A stretch of DNA of 64,000 nucleotides from Flavisolibacter ginsenosidimutans. Lineage in GTDB: Bacteria; Bacteroidota; Bacteroidia; Chitinophagales; Chitinophagaceae. Positions within the stretch are counted from its first letter, which is position 1. Every line of letters starts with the position of its first letter. The DNA is taken from positions 2,976,001-3,040,000 of the forward strand of contig NZ_CP042433.1 in assembly GCF_007970805.1 (NCBI RefSeq), given 5' to 3'. The position numbers were made by a program, and so were the translations under genes. Of this stretch, positions 54,227-62,751 are shown in pieces. The notes beneath the pieces are model-generated. The model was not told the DNA's origin. It was given only the letters and a program-made list of their open reading frames with translations, and did no database searches.

Positions 54227-54655
54227 ATGAAACCATTATTTTTAGCAGTCGCGACAATTGTCTTTGGCTTCGGCAGCAAAGCCCAGTGCGAAAAAGTGCT
54301 TCACTTAAGCTCTTCCAAAACGGATTATCTCAATGACAGTAACGCCATACAAAAGTCAAAAGATGAAAATACGGTGGTGGATATAACCAAAACAACCATC
54401 ACCATTATTCCCAACGGAAATGCAAACGATGCGCTTAGCGGAAAAATTGAAGAAATTTCCTGCGATTGGCCTGTTCCATTCAAACAGGGCAAAACGGTTA
54501 TAAAAACCGTTTTGTATGATGCCAGCGGCGACGATAAAAATGCGACTATCACGATTGAAGCCAAAGACGGGAAGGTTTTTTTGCTCGCAGAAGCCAAGGA
54601 AAGGCCTGACCAAAAAATACGGCTTGTCGTTAACAAGTTTGAAGAAAAGCAGTAA
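54227..54655 (+). CDS. Small secreted protein, function unknown
   Basis: A signal peptide (KPLFLAVATIVFGFGSKAQ) is followed by about 120 residues with alternating strands and turns, a small beta-sandwich-like composition. No family recognised. Single gene with its own terminator at 54663-54696. Confidence 0.7.
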   Translation: MKPLFLAVATIVFGFGSKAQCEKVLHLSSSKTDYLNDSNAIQKSKDENTVVDITKTTITIIPNGNANDALSGKIEEISCDWPVPFKQGKTVIKTVLYDASGDDKNATITIEAKDGKVFLLAEAKERPDQKIRLVVNKFEEKQ

Positions 54656-54662
54656 GCGCTAT

Positions 54663-54696
54663 AAAAGCAACGGCGAAATGCTTTGCCGTTGCTTTT
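54663..54696 (+). terminator. Intrinsic terminator after the small secreted protein
   Basis: AAAAGCAACGGC (54663-54674) pairs perfectly with GCCGTTGCTTTT (54685-54696) across a 10-nt loop. Confidence 0.8.
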
Positions 54697-54798
54697 CAGT
54701 TTTCAATTTTTACAAACGACCACATTTTATTCCTTTTAACACTTCTCGCAGAAGCCTTCGTTCAACAGAACTGTTTACAAAGCATGACTGATGATTTC

Positions 54799-55053
54799 TT
54801 AACGCACCTTCTTCAGCATCGGCACGGCCATCATTCCTCCTGCATCTCTGTAATCAATTAACTGCCGGTCGCCTTTACCGTTAAAGCGGTAGCGGGTTCG
54901 TGTAAGGCTGCCAACAACGGTCAGTGCCGTTTCTCCCGTGTATTCAAAATGAACATCGCTCCTTGCTTTAGACGTATTGAATTCGTCAACTCTTTTGTTG
55001 GCGTCATTGGTTTTCTGCAGCCAATCTTCCCGCTTTTTTCCGCAACATGCCAT
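54799..55053 (-). CDS. Small conserved-looking protein, 84 aa
   Basis: Begins MACCGKKREDWLQK and contains FEYTGETALTVVGSLTRTRYRF, then YRDAGGMMAVPMLKKV. This pattern of an FEYTG-type strand followed by YRF and DxRDA resembles small proteins often seen near phage-tail or injection-system genes, but this is from memory and uncertain. ATG at 55051-55053 chosen; a longer frame overlaps the DUF1360-like gene. 13 nt after that gene, so probably the last gene of a three-gene leftward unit. Confidence 0.65.
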   Translation of the reverse strand: MACCGKKREDWLQKTNDANKRVDEFNTSKARSDVHFEYTGETALTVVGSLTRTRYRFNGKGDRQLIDYRDAGGMMAVPMLKKVR

Positions 55054-55066
55054 GGAATTTAATTTT

Positions 55067-55384
55067 TTAATCTTCAGAATATTCAGGCGGCTTCGGCGGG
55101 TCGTTTTTTGTTGTTCCTTGCTCCAATAAACAAGCCGCACCGGAAAGTGCCAGCCAGTACAAAACTTTTTCTTTCCAATCAATACCCAACCACAGGGCAA
55201 TGGGTAAAGCAATCCAAATACTCAAACAATAAAAACAATCAAGCAGGCGGCCAAAGAAACCTTCTCCCAGCCGCCTGCGAAAATGATAGACGAGATCAAA
55301 AGGCCCGTCTTCTTTCGACAGCAAATGCGTAAGCCGCCACACGGCTAACACAGCCAGTACAAAACGAAAAATTATTGCTGGCAT
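55067..55384 (-). CDS. DUF1360-like membrane protein
   Basis: RLTHLLSKEDGPFDLVYHFRRRL followed by LLDCFYCLSIWIALPIALWLG fits the DUF1360 family of small integral membrane proteins, with CFYC as the conserved pair and two to three hydrophobic helices. 105 residues. 41 nt after the 759-residue gene on the same strand. Function unknown. Confidence 0.75.
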   Translation of the reverse strand: MPAIIFRFVLAVLAVWRLTHLLSKEDGPFDLVYHFRRRLGEGFFGRLLDCFYCLSIWIALPIALWLGIDWKEKVLYWLALSGAACLLEQGTTKNDPPKPPEYSED

Positions 55385-55425
55385 GTCAGGTCGTTCTTTT
55401 GCTGATTACTGATTGCTCATTGCGC

Positions 55426-57705
55426 TCATTTGTGTTCCAAATAAAATTGCGCACTGGACAAATAAGGTCCTTCGATGCCGGTATTGTAACCGTTAGTTCT
55501 GCGCATGGCGCCTTCCAAACCGATGGAAATCACGGCAAATTGTTCGGTCATTTTCAGCCAACCGCCTTCGCTTGCCGATGGTTGCAGTGTGACGTTTACA
55601 AAACCGCTCGTTCCAAAATCAGCAATGGTTCCCGTGTAGCCCGGACAATTGTTACCGTCGGTGTTGCCGCCATTGCTTCCGCTGGCCAATGTTCCCGTAA
55701 CGGTACCAACAATGCTTGGCGGTGCGGTAAGGTCAACGGTAATCTGCTGCGGGCATTTGCCCAGGGTTAAAGTATAGTGATCTACGAAACCGTAAGGATC
55801 GTTCGACTTGAACGGAACTACCAACGGGGTATTCAGTTCCGTGTCCTTCATACGGTACAAACCACAGGGCACACTCTCAAGCGTTGCGGTAAAATGCACG
55901 TCACCAATGCCGAAATCGAGTGGCCGGTTGTGAATGTAGAGCGCAATTAAATCTTTCGCGGCTGGAACAAGGTTGCCGGAACCGTCGTAGCCTTCTACCA
56001 AAAAATAAACGGTGCCCGGCGTGCCGCCGTCATACAGCGATGATGCAAGTTGCATGTACCGATCGAGGTTGCTGAACTCCCAGTCAACGCCGTCGAAGAA
56101 TACTTCCGCCTGTATGTTGATGTAGGCCGGAACGCTTTGCAAAGGCCCACCGTCCACGTGCAGCGGCGTGGAGAATGGCCCTACCAGATCACCATTGTAA
56201 AGCGGCAGAAAGCGTTTGGAAAATTTCGGGTGCAAATAAGCCTGGTTCACGAATTGCCAAGTGCCTCCAGATTTCTTGTAACGAATGGTGTAGCGGCGAA
56301 TCACCGGATCATTTGGCTTGCGCTGCAGATTGTACATACATCCTTTCACGTCAATCAATCCACCCCAGCAGGCACAATCCACACCGAAACCCGCCTGCGA
56401 ATTGTGCACGGTAATCTTTCCGCTTGCGCTTAAGTGATTGTTGTAACCGTTTCTGTCCAAAGCCGCAGCGGATAAACTGCCGGTTGTGTTTTGAGCGCCG
56501 CCGATGAAGACGTTGCCCAAGCTGCCAATCAAGTTGCCGTTGAAACAAAGCGATGTTGGCCGCACTTTTTCGGCGGGTAAACAGAAATTGATTTGTTTGA
56601 TTTGCGGCACGTTGAAGTAAGGCGTGCTTTCAAACAGCGTAACCGTGGGGTGAAGCGAGTCGGTCACTTTTACAATAATGTCGGGCCGCACCTGCACCAG
56701 CACGTTTTCGCCCGAAGCCACGTCGTTGAATATTTCGTTCAGGGCCTCGGCAATTGTTTGCGTAAAGCGGAAGATGTAATTACCGTTCATGTCGGTGATG
56801 GCATTGCCTAATTCTAATTTATCACCCGTACCCGTATAAGGACCGCCGGCGAGTTCGGAAACCGAGCGGTCGTATTCCAAAAAATTCAGCGTGAGGTTGG
56901 GTGCCGGTTCGGTGACGCAGGCCAACCGAATGCCGTCAACGATGTTGCCGATGCCGATCTTGTCAATCCGCGACAAGGTGCTTTCCGTAGAAAGGTTGGA
57001 AGCGGTTACGGAGTTGGCAAGGGTAAAATTGGCCAGCGCATCGCCTGCGGCCGTGCTTTCGGCGTTGCTCTTTGCGCCTTTGCCCGTTTGTGTTTCTTTG
57101 CGCTGAAAGACGTCGGCGATTTGTATAGGCGTTTGCACCTCGTCAACCAGGTTGATCATGATGGGCGTGAAGAAAGGCGGCGGATCGGGAGGGTTGGGAA
57201 TGTGAATTGGCGGAATGCGTTCGGGATACAATTTGGTGATGACCTCGCGGATCTTGTCCATCTTCAGTGCCTGCAAAAACTTGGCATAAGTATCAATCAC
57301 TAAGTAACGCCTGATGCAGGGATTGAAAACACAGCCGTTGCTGTACAAGGTTACGTTGCCGTAAATGAGGTAATCAAACACCGATGCCGGCGAGGAGCAG
57401 GTAAGCACAAGGTCATTGAAATCCTTGTCGCTGCCGGCGTCGTTCGATTCGATGTCGAAGACAAAATTGCCGCCCGAGAGCGTTGGAAATTTGATTCGCG
57501 TGTCCGAGAGGCGGAAGCCGGTTCCCGGGTCGTTTAAAATGGCAATGCTCCACTGCGTACCCGTTACCGAAACGTCGGCCGTTCCGGCTTTGGCGTCGTA
57601 GGTGCCGTTGCCCGTGGCCGCTCCGGCCACCACAAAGCGTTGGGGAAAAGAGGCTTCTTTGGACTTTACGCGAATGGTCCAGTTGCCTTGCATGGAAATT
57701 AGCAT
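55426..57705 (-). CDS. Large extracellular/structural-type protein, 759 aa, with DUF4114-like N-terminus
   Basis: No signal peptide. The first 110 residues end with FDIESNDAGSDKDFNDLVLT, whose DKDFNDLV resembles the calcium-binding end of DUF4114 domains. The rest is beta-rich and modular, with a Pro-rich spacer (IPPIHIPNPPDPPPFF) near residue 170 and cysteine-containing patches (FGVDCACWGG). No complete family match. Leads a leftward unit with the DUF1360-like and 84-residue genes. Start ATG at 57703-57705; MQGNWT at 57693 is possible. Confidence 0.75.
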   Translation of the reverse strand: MLISMQGNWTIRVKSKEASFPQRFVVAGAATGNGTYDAKAGTADVSVTGTQWSIAILNDPGTGFRLSDTRIKFPTLSGGNFVFDIESNDAGSDKDFNDLVLTCSSPASVFDYLIYGNVTLYSNGCVFNPCIRRYLVIDTYAKFLQALKMDKIREVITKLYPERIPPIHIPNPPDPPPFFTPIMINLVDEVQTPIQIADVFQRKETQTGKGAKSNAESTAAGDALANFTLANSVTASNLSTESTLSRIDKIGIGNIVDGIRLACVTEPAPNLTLNFLEYDRSVSELAGGPYTGTGDKLELGNAITDMNGNYIFRFTQTIAEALNEIFNDVASGENVLVQVRPDIIVKVTDSLHPTVTLFESTPYFNVPQIKQINFCLPAEKVRPTSLCFNGNLIGSLGNVFIGGAQNTTGSLSAAALDRNGYNNHLSASGKITVHNSQAGFGVDCACWGGLIDVKGCMYNLQRKPNDPVIRRYTIRYKKSGGTWQFVNQAYLHPKFSKRFLPLYNGDLVGPFSTPLHVDGGPLQSVPAYINIQAEVFFDGVDWEFSNLDRYMQLASSLYDGGTPGTVYFLVEGYDGSGNLVPAAKDLIALYIHNRPLDFGIGDVHFTATLESVPCGLYRMKDTELNTPLVVPFKSNDPYGFVDHYTLTLGKCPQQITVDLTAPPSIVGTVTGTLASGSNGGNTDGNNCPGYTGTIADFGTSGFVNVTLQPSASEGGWLKMTEQFAVISIGLEGAMRRTNGYNTGIEGPYLSSAQFYLEHK

Positions 57706-58215
57706 AGCGTATAAATTTTAGGTGAAAAATCAACGTTGCTTCATCAGGGCAGGGCGAAACGCACCGCTTGCGGCCAGAGGCCGAACGGTTGAAGCTTTGA
57801 AAAAAATGTTTAGGTAGAGTGCGAACAAAAACAGTTGAAGCCGGGTTCGATTCCTCTTCCGAAGGCGGAACGGCTTCGTTTACACAGAGGCATTTTCATC
57901 CAGAAGCCAATTCTCTCTTAAAGCTATCGCGTATTTTGCGCAATCGCAATAGCTCAACCGTGATGCCAACGCAAATTTTATTTCCTGGCCTGTAAAGGCG
58001 GATAAGAAGAAACAAAAATAGCAGCGCCTTGTGTACAAAGGGAGGTGAAAATTCTCTTTTAACGGGTGTTTTTCCCGCGTTTGCATTTCACGGAAAACCG
58101 CTTTATTTTCATGGGAAGAATCGCTGCCCGCCCGTCTTTTTTCCTGCCTTCTGAATCAGGTTTTTCTTCCGCGACTGTTTTGAAAAAATCTTGTTCACTG
58201 ACTAAAACCATCCTC
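57706..58215. other. Divergent intergenic region, about 510 bp
   Basis: Separates the 759-residue gene and the metallophosphoesterase. An imperfect inverted repeat (AGCTATCGCG at 57922-57931 with CGCAATAGCT at 57945-57954, one mismatch) is the only structure seen. The frame of the phosphoesterase is open from 58066 but the first 50 codons look non-coding. Confidence 0.45.
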
Positions 58216-59394
58216 ATGGCAACAAAAAATCCCTTTCGGTTTGCGCATCCTTTTTTTACAACGCTTCCGCAGGAAGAACGGTCGCTGGTTCCGGGCCTTG
58301 GCCACCGCATGACCGATTTCATCAAAACAAAACTGGAAAAAATACCGGATCCAAAACGCGAGCCAACCATGGCACTCGAAGAAATTATTGGCCACGACGG
58401 TGCAAAGCAAATTGAGGCTTCGAAGGCCATCCGGTTTCACGCCGTTGGCGATACCGGCCATGAAAACGGGTTTGACGAAGAAGCCGTTGCCGATGCCATG
58501 GCTGCGGATTATGACATCAGTCACCCTGAAAAATGTCCCGCTTTTCTGTTTCACCTGGGCGATGTGATTTATTATGACAATACCGACCGGGGGTATCAGG
58601 CGCAGTTTTACGTTCCTTATCGCAAGTATCCCGGAAAAATCATTGCCATTCCGGGTAACCACGACGGTGAAATCTTCCGGTACGACGGCAAGCCCACAGG
58701 ACAGAAAACAACACTGGAAGCTTTTCAGAAAAATTTTTGCGCACCCAAACCGGCTGTTCCGTCCGGTGCGGGAACCATTTATCGCGAGATGGTGAGTCAG
58801 CCCGGCGTGTATTGGTTGCTGGATGCGCCTTTTGTCAACGTCGTCGGACTCTATTCAAACGTTGCGGAAAACCCAGGCTTTCTTGAAGCGCCTTCCATTG
58901 GACAAAAGCAAATGGACTGGCTGGTGAAAACGCTTGCCGGCATTAAAAAGCAGCGCGACAAAGGCATCCGCAAGGCGCTTTTCATTGCTACGCACCATCC
59001 GCCGTTTAGCAACGGAAGTCATAGCGGAAGCGCGGAGATGCTGGCCGACATTGACAAAGCCTGCCAACAAAGCGGAATTATGCCGGACGTGGTGCTGGCG
59101 GCCCATGCACACAGTTATCAACGCTATACACGAAGCGTAAATTTTCAGGGAAAACCGATGGACATTCCGTTTCTTGTTGTGGGCTCTGGCGGAAGAGGGC
59201 TTCAGCAGGTAGTTCCGGCAAGCGGGCAAAAGATGGGCGATCACAGGTACGATAAATCGTTGATGGGATTTGGTTACCTGAGCGTTACCGTCACAGAACG
59301 CCTGGTAACGCTGAACTTCATCCAAGTGCAGGGCGAAACGAAAACATCCTTTGACAAGATAACCGTGGACTTAACGACCCACCGTATCGCGTGA
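58216..59394 (+). CDS. Calcineurin-like metallophosphoesterase
   Basis: All metal-binding blocks are present: FHAVGDTGHE, FHLGDVIYY, IPGNHDGE, THHPPFS and AAHAHSYQRY, matching purple-acid-phosphatase/PhoD-like phosphoesterases. ATG at 58216 chosen (MATKNPFRFAHP); an in-frame upstream extension to 58066 shows no homology-like features. No clear signal peptide. 392 residues. Substrate unknown. Ends at a strong two-way terminator. Confidence 0.88.
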   Translation: MATKNPFRFAHPFFTTLPQEERSLVPGLGHRMTDFIKTKLEKIPDPKREPTMALEEIIGHDGAKQIEASKAIRFHAVGDTGHENGFDEEAVADAMAADYDISHPEKCPAFLFHLGDVIYYDNTDRGYQAQFYVPYRKYPGKIIAIPGNHDGEIFRYDGKPTGQKTTLEAFQKNFCAPKPAVPSGAGTIYREMVSQPGVYWLLDAPFVNVVGLYSNVAENPGFLEAPSIGQKQMDWLVKTLAGIKKQRDKGIRKALFIATHHPPFSNGSHSGSAEMLADIDKACQQSGIMPDVVLAAHAHSYQRYTRSVNFQGKPMDIPFLVVGSGGRGLQQVVPASGQKMGDHRYDKSLMGFGYLSVTVTERLVTLNFIQVQGETKTSFDKITVDLTTHRIA

Positions 59395-59447
59395 CGCCTC
59401 TACGGCAAATCTTCTTCGTCTCATCAACATCGTTTAAACTTTTTACT

Positions 59448-59479
59448 AAAAAGAAGCGGCACTTGTGCCGCTTCTTTTT
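59448..59479. terminator. Bidirectional intrinsic terminator between convergent genes
   Basis: AAAAAGAAGCGGCAC (59448-59462) and its perfect complement (59465-59479) around a 2-nt gap, 15 bp in all, with A and T tracts on both sides. It serves the phosphoesterase and the leftward T9SS-domain gene. Confidence 0.85.
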
Positions 59480-59508
59480 ATCGCTAACCCAAGTTGATTG
59501 AAGTGTTT

Positions 59509-60036
59509 TTAAAGCTTTTCAAAATTCAACACGGCTGGCACTGTTCCATCTGGGCTTACAATGTCGATGTGGTACTTACCGGCGCTTAACCTCGTAATTG
59601 CAAGCGGGAATGTTTTTGCAGCAGACAGCTTTATTTCTCTTTGTTGTACCAATTGTCCGTTACTACTCAGGATAGATACTTTGTACGTGCCATTAAACAT
59701 TCCTTCTTTTGCGGCAACGGTAAGCGAAGCAGCATCAGAAATGGGGTTGGGAAATACCGCAAGCTGCATCTTGCTTGCACACAGGCCTGTCACCATTATT
59801 GTTTTGGTGTACCGATTGCTGCCGTCAAGATCAATTGATTTAATGCGAACATAAAGCAGGGATGCCTTAATCGCATTGGTTAATGCAAAGGTGAAGAGAT
59901 AGCCGGGTTCACTCTTTGCCGCCACTTCACTCAGCTTTGTAAACGATGTATTGCCCTGGCTTACTTCCACTTCATAGCTTTTCAGGTTAAGCTGTTTTTC
60001 TACTTTCCAGGCCAAGTTCACCTCACAGTCTTTCAT
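59509..60036 (-). pseudogene. Orphan T9SS C-terminal sorting domain, probably a gene fragment
   Basis: 175 residues: a fibronectin-III-like part (LNLKSYEVEVSQGNTSFTKL) and then a type IX secretion C-terminal domain (LAVFPNPISDAASL, YKVSILSSNGQLVQQ, LSAGKYHIDIV). There is no signal peptide, although T9SS cargo needs Sec export. A stop codon (TAG) lies one codon before the ATG, and no homologous upstream sequence was seen in the other frames. Most likely the remaining 3' end of a larger secreted protein. Confidence 0.65.
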
Positions 60037-60183
60037 ACACTATCCCTGCGCTATATCTGGACCAGACATGCGCCACCTTATAGCGATCCTCTATCGCTTA
60101 CGGCAATTGACTGATTTCTGTCCAGTATAACCCCGTCCATCCTGCTCTTTTGCGGTATTGTACGCACAGACCCGAACGGTTTC

Positions 60184-60214
60184 TTTGCATACTGCCTTTG
60201 CACAACTAATCTTG
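60184..60214 (+). promoter_or_regulatory. Candidate promoter for the 250-aa gene
   Basis: TTTG (60184-60187), 19-nt spacer, TAATCTTG (60207-60214): one mismatch from the Bacteroidota consensus TTTG / TAnnTTTG. It leaves a leader of roughly 90 nt before ATG 60309. Confidence 0.5.
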
Positions 60215-60308
60215 TTTTCGAAAGAGTTAACTGGTGTACCGGATGAGCTCTAACGGTGCCATCATCTTCTCTTCGCAAACCCAATTTTTCACTCAAAAAA
60301 AATGTTTT

Positions 60309-61061
60309 ATGGCAAAACAAAAAGGCATCATTAAGTTAGAAGGTACTATTGGCGATATTACCTTTTTCAAATCAAAGGACGGCTATTTGGCCCGCGGACA
60401 TAACCCTGTTTCGGGAGCAAGGATCGCCACGGATCCTGCTTTCCAACGCACCCGTGAAAACGGCCGGGAGTTTGGCCGTGCCGGAAAAGCCGGCAAGCTA
60501 TTGCGGAGTGCCCTTCGGTCTCTTTTGCAAAACACTGCAGACAGTCGGATGGTCAGTCGGCTAACGACGGAAATGCTCAAAGTGGTTCAAGCAGATGCCA
60601 CCTCGCAGCGCGGTGAACGGAACGTGTTGGATGGGGAAACCGAACTGCTCTCCGGTTTTGAATTCAACAACGATGGGAAGTTAAGCACTACGCTACTCGC
60701 CCCGTTTTCCACTTCTATCAGCCGCACGGAAGGCACGCTTACTGTTGACGTTCCTGCTTTTGTGCCCGAACGGATGGTTGCCGCCCCTGCAGGGGCCAGC
60801 CATTTTAAACTGGTATGTGCCGGCGCCAGTATTGATTTTGAAACCGGCGAGTATGTTACCGACGAAAAAAGCTCGACTGAGCTGCCCGTTAACAGCACGC
60901 CCACGGCTGCCATTCATTTTAATTGCGCCGTAATGCCGGCCAGCACCAAGCCTCTCTTTCTTCTGTTAGGCATTTCCTTTTACCAAGAGGTAAACGGCGC
61001 TCATTACCCCTTGAAAAACGGCGCTTATAATGCGTTGCAAATCGTGGGAGTAGCCGGTTAG
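60309..61061 (+). CDS. Lineage-specific protein, function unknown (250 aa)
   Basis: The start MAKQKGIIKLEGTIGDITFF followed by KSKDGYLARG has the look of a family common in Bacteroidota with no assigned function (recognised from memory only). No signal peptide or membrane helix; an Ala/Ser/Thr-rich second half. ATG at 60309 fits the family-like N-terminus better than GTG at 60234. Followed by a strong terminator. Confidence 0.75.
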   Translation: MAKQKGIIKLEGTIGDITFFKSKDGYLARGHNPVSGARIATDPAFQRTRENGREFGRAGKAGKLLRSALRSLLQNTADSRMVSRLTTEMLKVVQADATSQRGERNVLDGETELLSGFEFNNDGKLSTTLLAPFSTSISRTEGTLTVDVPAFVPERMVAAPAGASHFKLVCAGASIDFETGEYVTDEKSSTELPVNSTPTAAIHFNCAVMPASTKPLFLLLGISFYQEVNGAHYPLKNGAYNALQIVGVAG

Positions 61062-61068
61062 TTTTCCT

Positions 61069-61104
61069 GCAGGCTTTCTTAGGAAAGCCTGCATTTTCTT
61101 TTTT
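61069..61104 (+). terminator. Intrinsic terminator after the 250-aa gene
   Basis: GCAGGCTTTC (61069-61078), loop TTAG, GAAAGCCTGC (61083-61092), then ATTTTCTTTTTT. Confidence 0.85.
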
Positions 61105-61126
61105 CACTTCCTTAAAACACTTTGTT

Positions 61127-61312
61127 ATGCAACCCTCGTTTGATTCGACTGTTAAAACAGGCACTGCAGCCGGAACCATGCTTATTATTTTGGCAAACAT
61201 CTATTCGGAAGATGTGATTCGCACCGCTTTACTGGCTGCTGTAGGAGCGGCAGTAAGCTTTGGTGTCAGCCTTCTTCTCAAAGCTATTGCCAACCGATGG
61301 CAGAAGTCTTAA
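61127..61312 (+). CDS. Small membrane protein, 61 aa
   Basis: Two short hydrophobic stretches (TAAGTMLIILANI and ALLAAVGAAVSFGVSLLLKAI) and a basic end. Sits between two terminators, so it is its own unit. Function unknown. Coding status is supported by the framing hairpins and typical small-membrane-protein composition. Confidence 0.6.
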   Translation: MQPSFDSTVKTGTAAGTMLIILANIYSEDVIRTALLAAVGAAVSFGVSLLLKAIANRWQKS

Positions 61313-61315
61313 TGA

Positions 61316-61339
61316 AAAAGAGGCCAGAAGGCCTCTTTT
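61316..61339. terminator. Bidirectional terminator between convergent small genes
   Basis: AAAAGAGGCC (61316-61325), loop AGAA, GGCCTCTTTT (61330-61339). Its right edge overlaps the stop codon of the leftward 67-residue gene. Confidence 0.8.
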
Positions 61340-61541
61340 ATTTTAAAAACATCTGTATTCGCTCTTCTTTCAAACCCGTATATCTGCAAAACTCTTCAAT
61401 GGAGATAAAACTGCCCACCGGCTTGTTTAATTCCTTGCGAATTTTCGCCAAAAGCTTTTGTGCTGTACGCTCTTTGCGACCGGTGATGTTCATTATATCC
61501 TTGGGGTAGATTACTATCCGGTATGGAAGAAGTGTTGTCAT
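61338..61541 (-). CDS. Small putative DNA-binding protein, 67 aa
   Basis: NITGRKERTAQKLLAKIRKELNK and FISIEEFCRYTGLKEERIQMFL have helix-turn-helix-like spacing and resemble short Bacteroidota proteins of unknown function. Divergent from the 117-residue gene. The gap between them contains a set of repeated sites (61600-61677), which this protein might bind (inference). Confidence 0.65.
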   Translation of the reverse strand: MTTLLPYRIVIYPKDIMNITGRKERTAQKLLAKIRKELNKPVGSFISIEEFCRYTGLKEERIQMFLK

Positions 61542-61599
61542 AGAGCAGTGGGTTTTGTACTGCTAAAATGATTTTCTCTTCGCCTTTCAACAACCCTGT

Positions 61600-61677
61600 A
61601 AACACGGTTCAATAAGTCAATTCCCTTACTTATATTAAATAAACAAACCGTGTTTCCCGTACTTGAAAACATGGTTC
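61600..61677. promoter_or_regulatory. Triple repeat, candidate operator array
   Basis: AAACACGGTTC (61600-61610), its inverted 10-nt copy AACCGTGTTT (61646-61655) and a one-mismatch direct copy AAACATGGTTC (61667-61677), all in the 194-bp divergent gap between the 67-residue and 117-residue genes. Confidence 0.5.
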
Positions 61678-61735
61678 TCCTTATTTCCCGCGCCCGTCAA
61701 TGTCCCCATTTTGCGGAGACAACAAATAACCTCAT

Positions 61736-62089
61736 ATGAACCACTTTATTTCCCTTGCCGAAGCCAGCGAAATGACTGCCCGGTACCGTCAACAACGAAA
61801 TGCTATTCTACAACCTTCTTTTCAAAACCTTAACCTTCTCGCTGTTTGCGAGACATTTGACCGAAGTGGATTTGACGCCCTTCTTTCCAAGCCTGCCTGT
61901 GCCTTTATCCGAATTTATTACGGAATGGACGCAGATATGAAAATCCATGCTATTATTGTAGCCGCTGATGAGAACAACCAAGACATTCTTCCCACTGTAG
62001 CCTTGGCAAACGAGGTGGATGATGATATTTTGGACCGTGCAAACCGGTGCCCGGATTTGTGTCCGCCTGATTCGCCGCTCATCGGCTAA
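61736..62089 (+). CDS. Small protein of unknown function, 117 aa
   Basis: Soluble, with CAFIRIYYGMDADMKIHAIIVAA in the centre and CPDLCPPDSPLIG at the C-terminus. The Cys-Pro pairs suggest a metal site or a family-specific end, and I have the impression of similar Bacteroidota proteins, but no function is known. It is 14 nt upstream of the membrane gene, so probably co-transcribed with the sensor pair. Confidence 0.65.
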   Translation: MNHFISLAEASEMTARYRQQRNAILQPSFQNLNLLAVCETFDRSGFDALLSKPACAFIRIYYGMDADMKIHAIIVAADENNQDILPTVALANEVDDDILDRANRCPDLCPPDSPLIG

Positions 62090-62103
62090 AATCAACAACT
62101 GCC

Positions 62104-62751
62104 ATGGACTTTGTTACCAATGCCTTTTTAAGTTTAACTATTGGTATTGGCGGGGTGATAGGGTTGCTCCGGTTTCGAAAAATAGATTACCGCTATCACC
62201 CCTTTCTTTTCTTGGTTTGGAGTGCCTCTATTCAAGAAATTCTGAGCATCATCATTTTGTACCGGGGTTATTCCAATAGTGTATTTTACAATGTATATTC
62301 CCTAGCAGAGGCCCTGCTTCTCTGCTGGCAGTTCCGGCGCTGGGAAGTATTGAAAAGCAAGCTTTTTTACAGGGTTTTACAAGCCGGGCTTGCTCTTTTC
62401 TGGCTCGTTGAATGGCTTACTGCATCTCGCAACGACTTCCTTTCATTCTTTATTATTGCTTATTCTTTTCTTGTGGTTCTTCTCAGTATTACGGGTGTGA
62501 ACCAACTCTTGTTCCAGGACACTTTACCGCTTTACCGCAACCCGGTTTTTCTTCTTTGCCTTTGCTTTATCCTTTATTTCGGGGTTTCGGCGCTTGTAGA
62601 AACTTTTTGGATGACGGGACTGAAAGGCAGCAAGGTTTTCCGGCTGAACGTATATGCCCTTCTTTGCTATATCAATCTGCTTACTAACCTCTTTTTTGCT
62701 CTGGCGATTTTATGGATGCCCGTGAGACTTCATTATATATTGCAATCCTGA
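62104..62751 (+). CDS. Polytopic membrane protein upstream of the histidine kinase
   Basis: 215 residues with about six or seven hydrophobic helices (for example IGVFLSLTIG-like start, PFLFLVWSASIQEILSIIIL, FFIIAYSFLVVLLSITGV, VYALLCYINLLTNLFFALAI). It overlaps the kinase gene by 40 nt in another frame, which indicates coupled translation. The kinase itself has only one helix, so this protein may be its sensing module (inference). Confidence 0.7.
   Translation: MDFVTNAFLSLTIGIGGVIGLLRFRKIDYRYHPFLFLVWSASIQEILSIIILYRGYSNSVFYNVYSLAEALLLCWQFRRWEVLKSKLFYRVLQAGLALFWLVEWLTASRNDFLSFFIIAYSFLVVLLSITGVNQLLFQDTLPLYRNPVFLLCLCFILYFGVSALVETFWMTGLKGSKVFRLNVYALLCYINLLTNLFFALAILWMPVRLHYILQS

Noticed and set aside
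57840..57880. tRNA T-arm-like sequence GGTTCGATTCC
   Set aside because: The flanking bases do not pair as a T-stem and no acceptor, D or anticodon arms can be drawn around it.
58066..58215. N-terminal extension of the metallophosphoesterase
   Set aside because: The extra 50 residues look like translated leader; ATG 58216 gives a compact start before the conserved domain.
60078..60320. Possible upstream part of the T9SS-domain gene
   Set aside because: The leftward frame there has no beta-sandwich or secretion features, so it does not restore a full-length gene.
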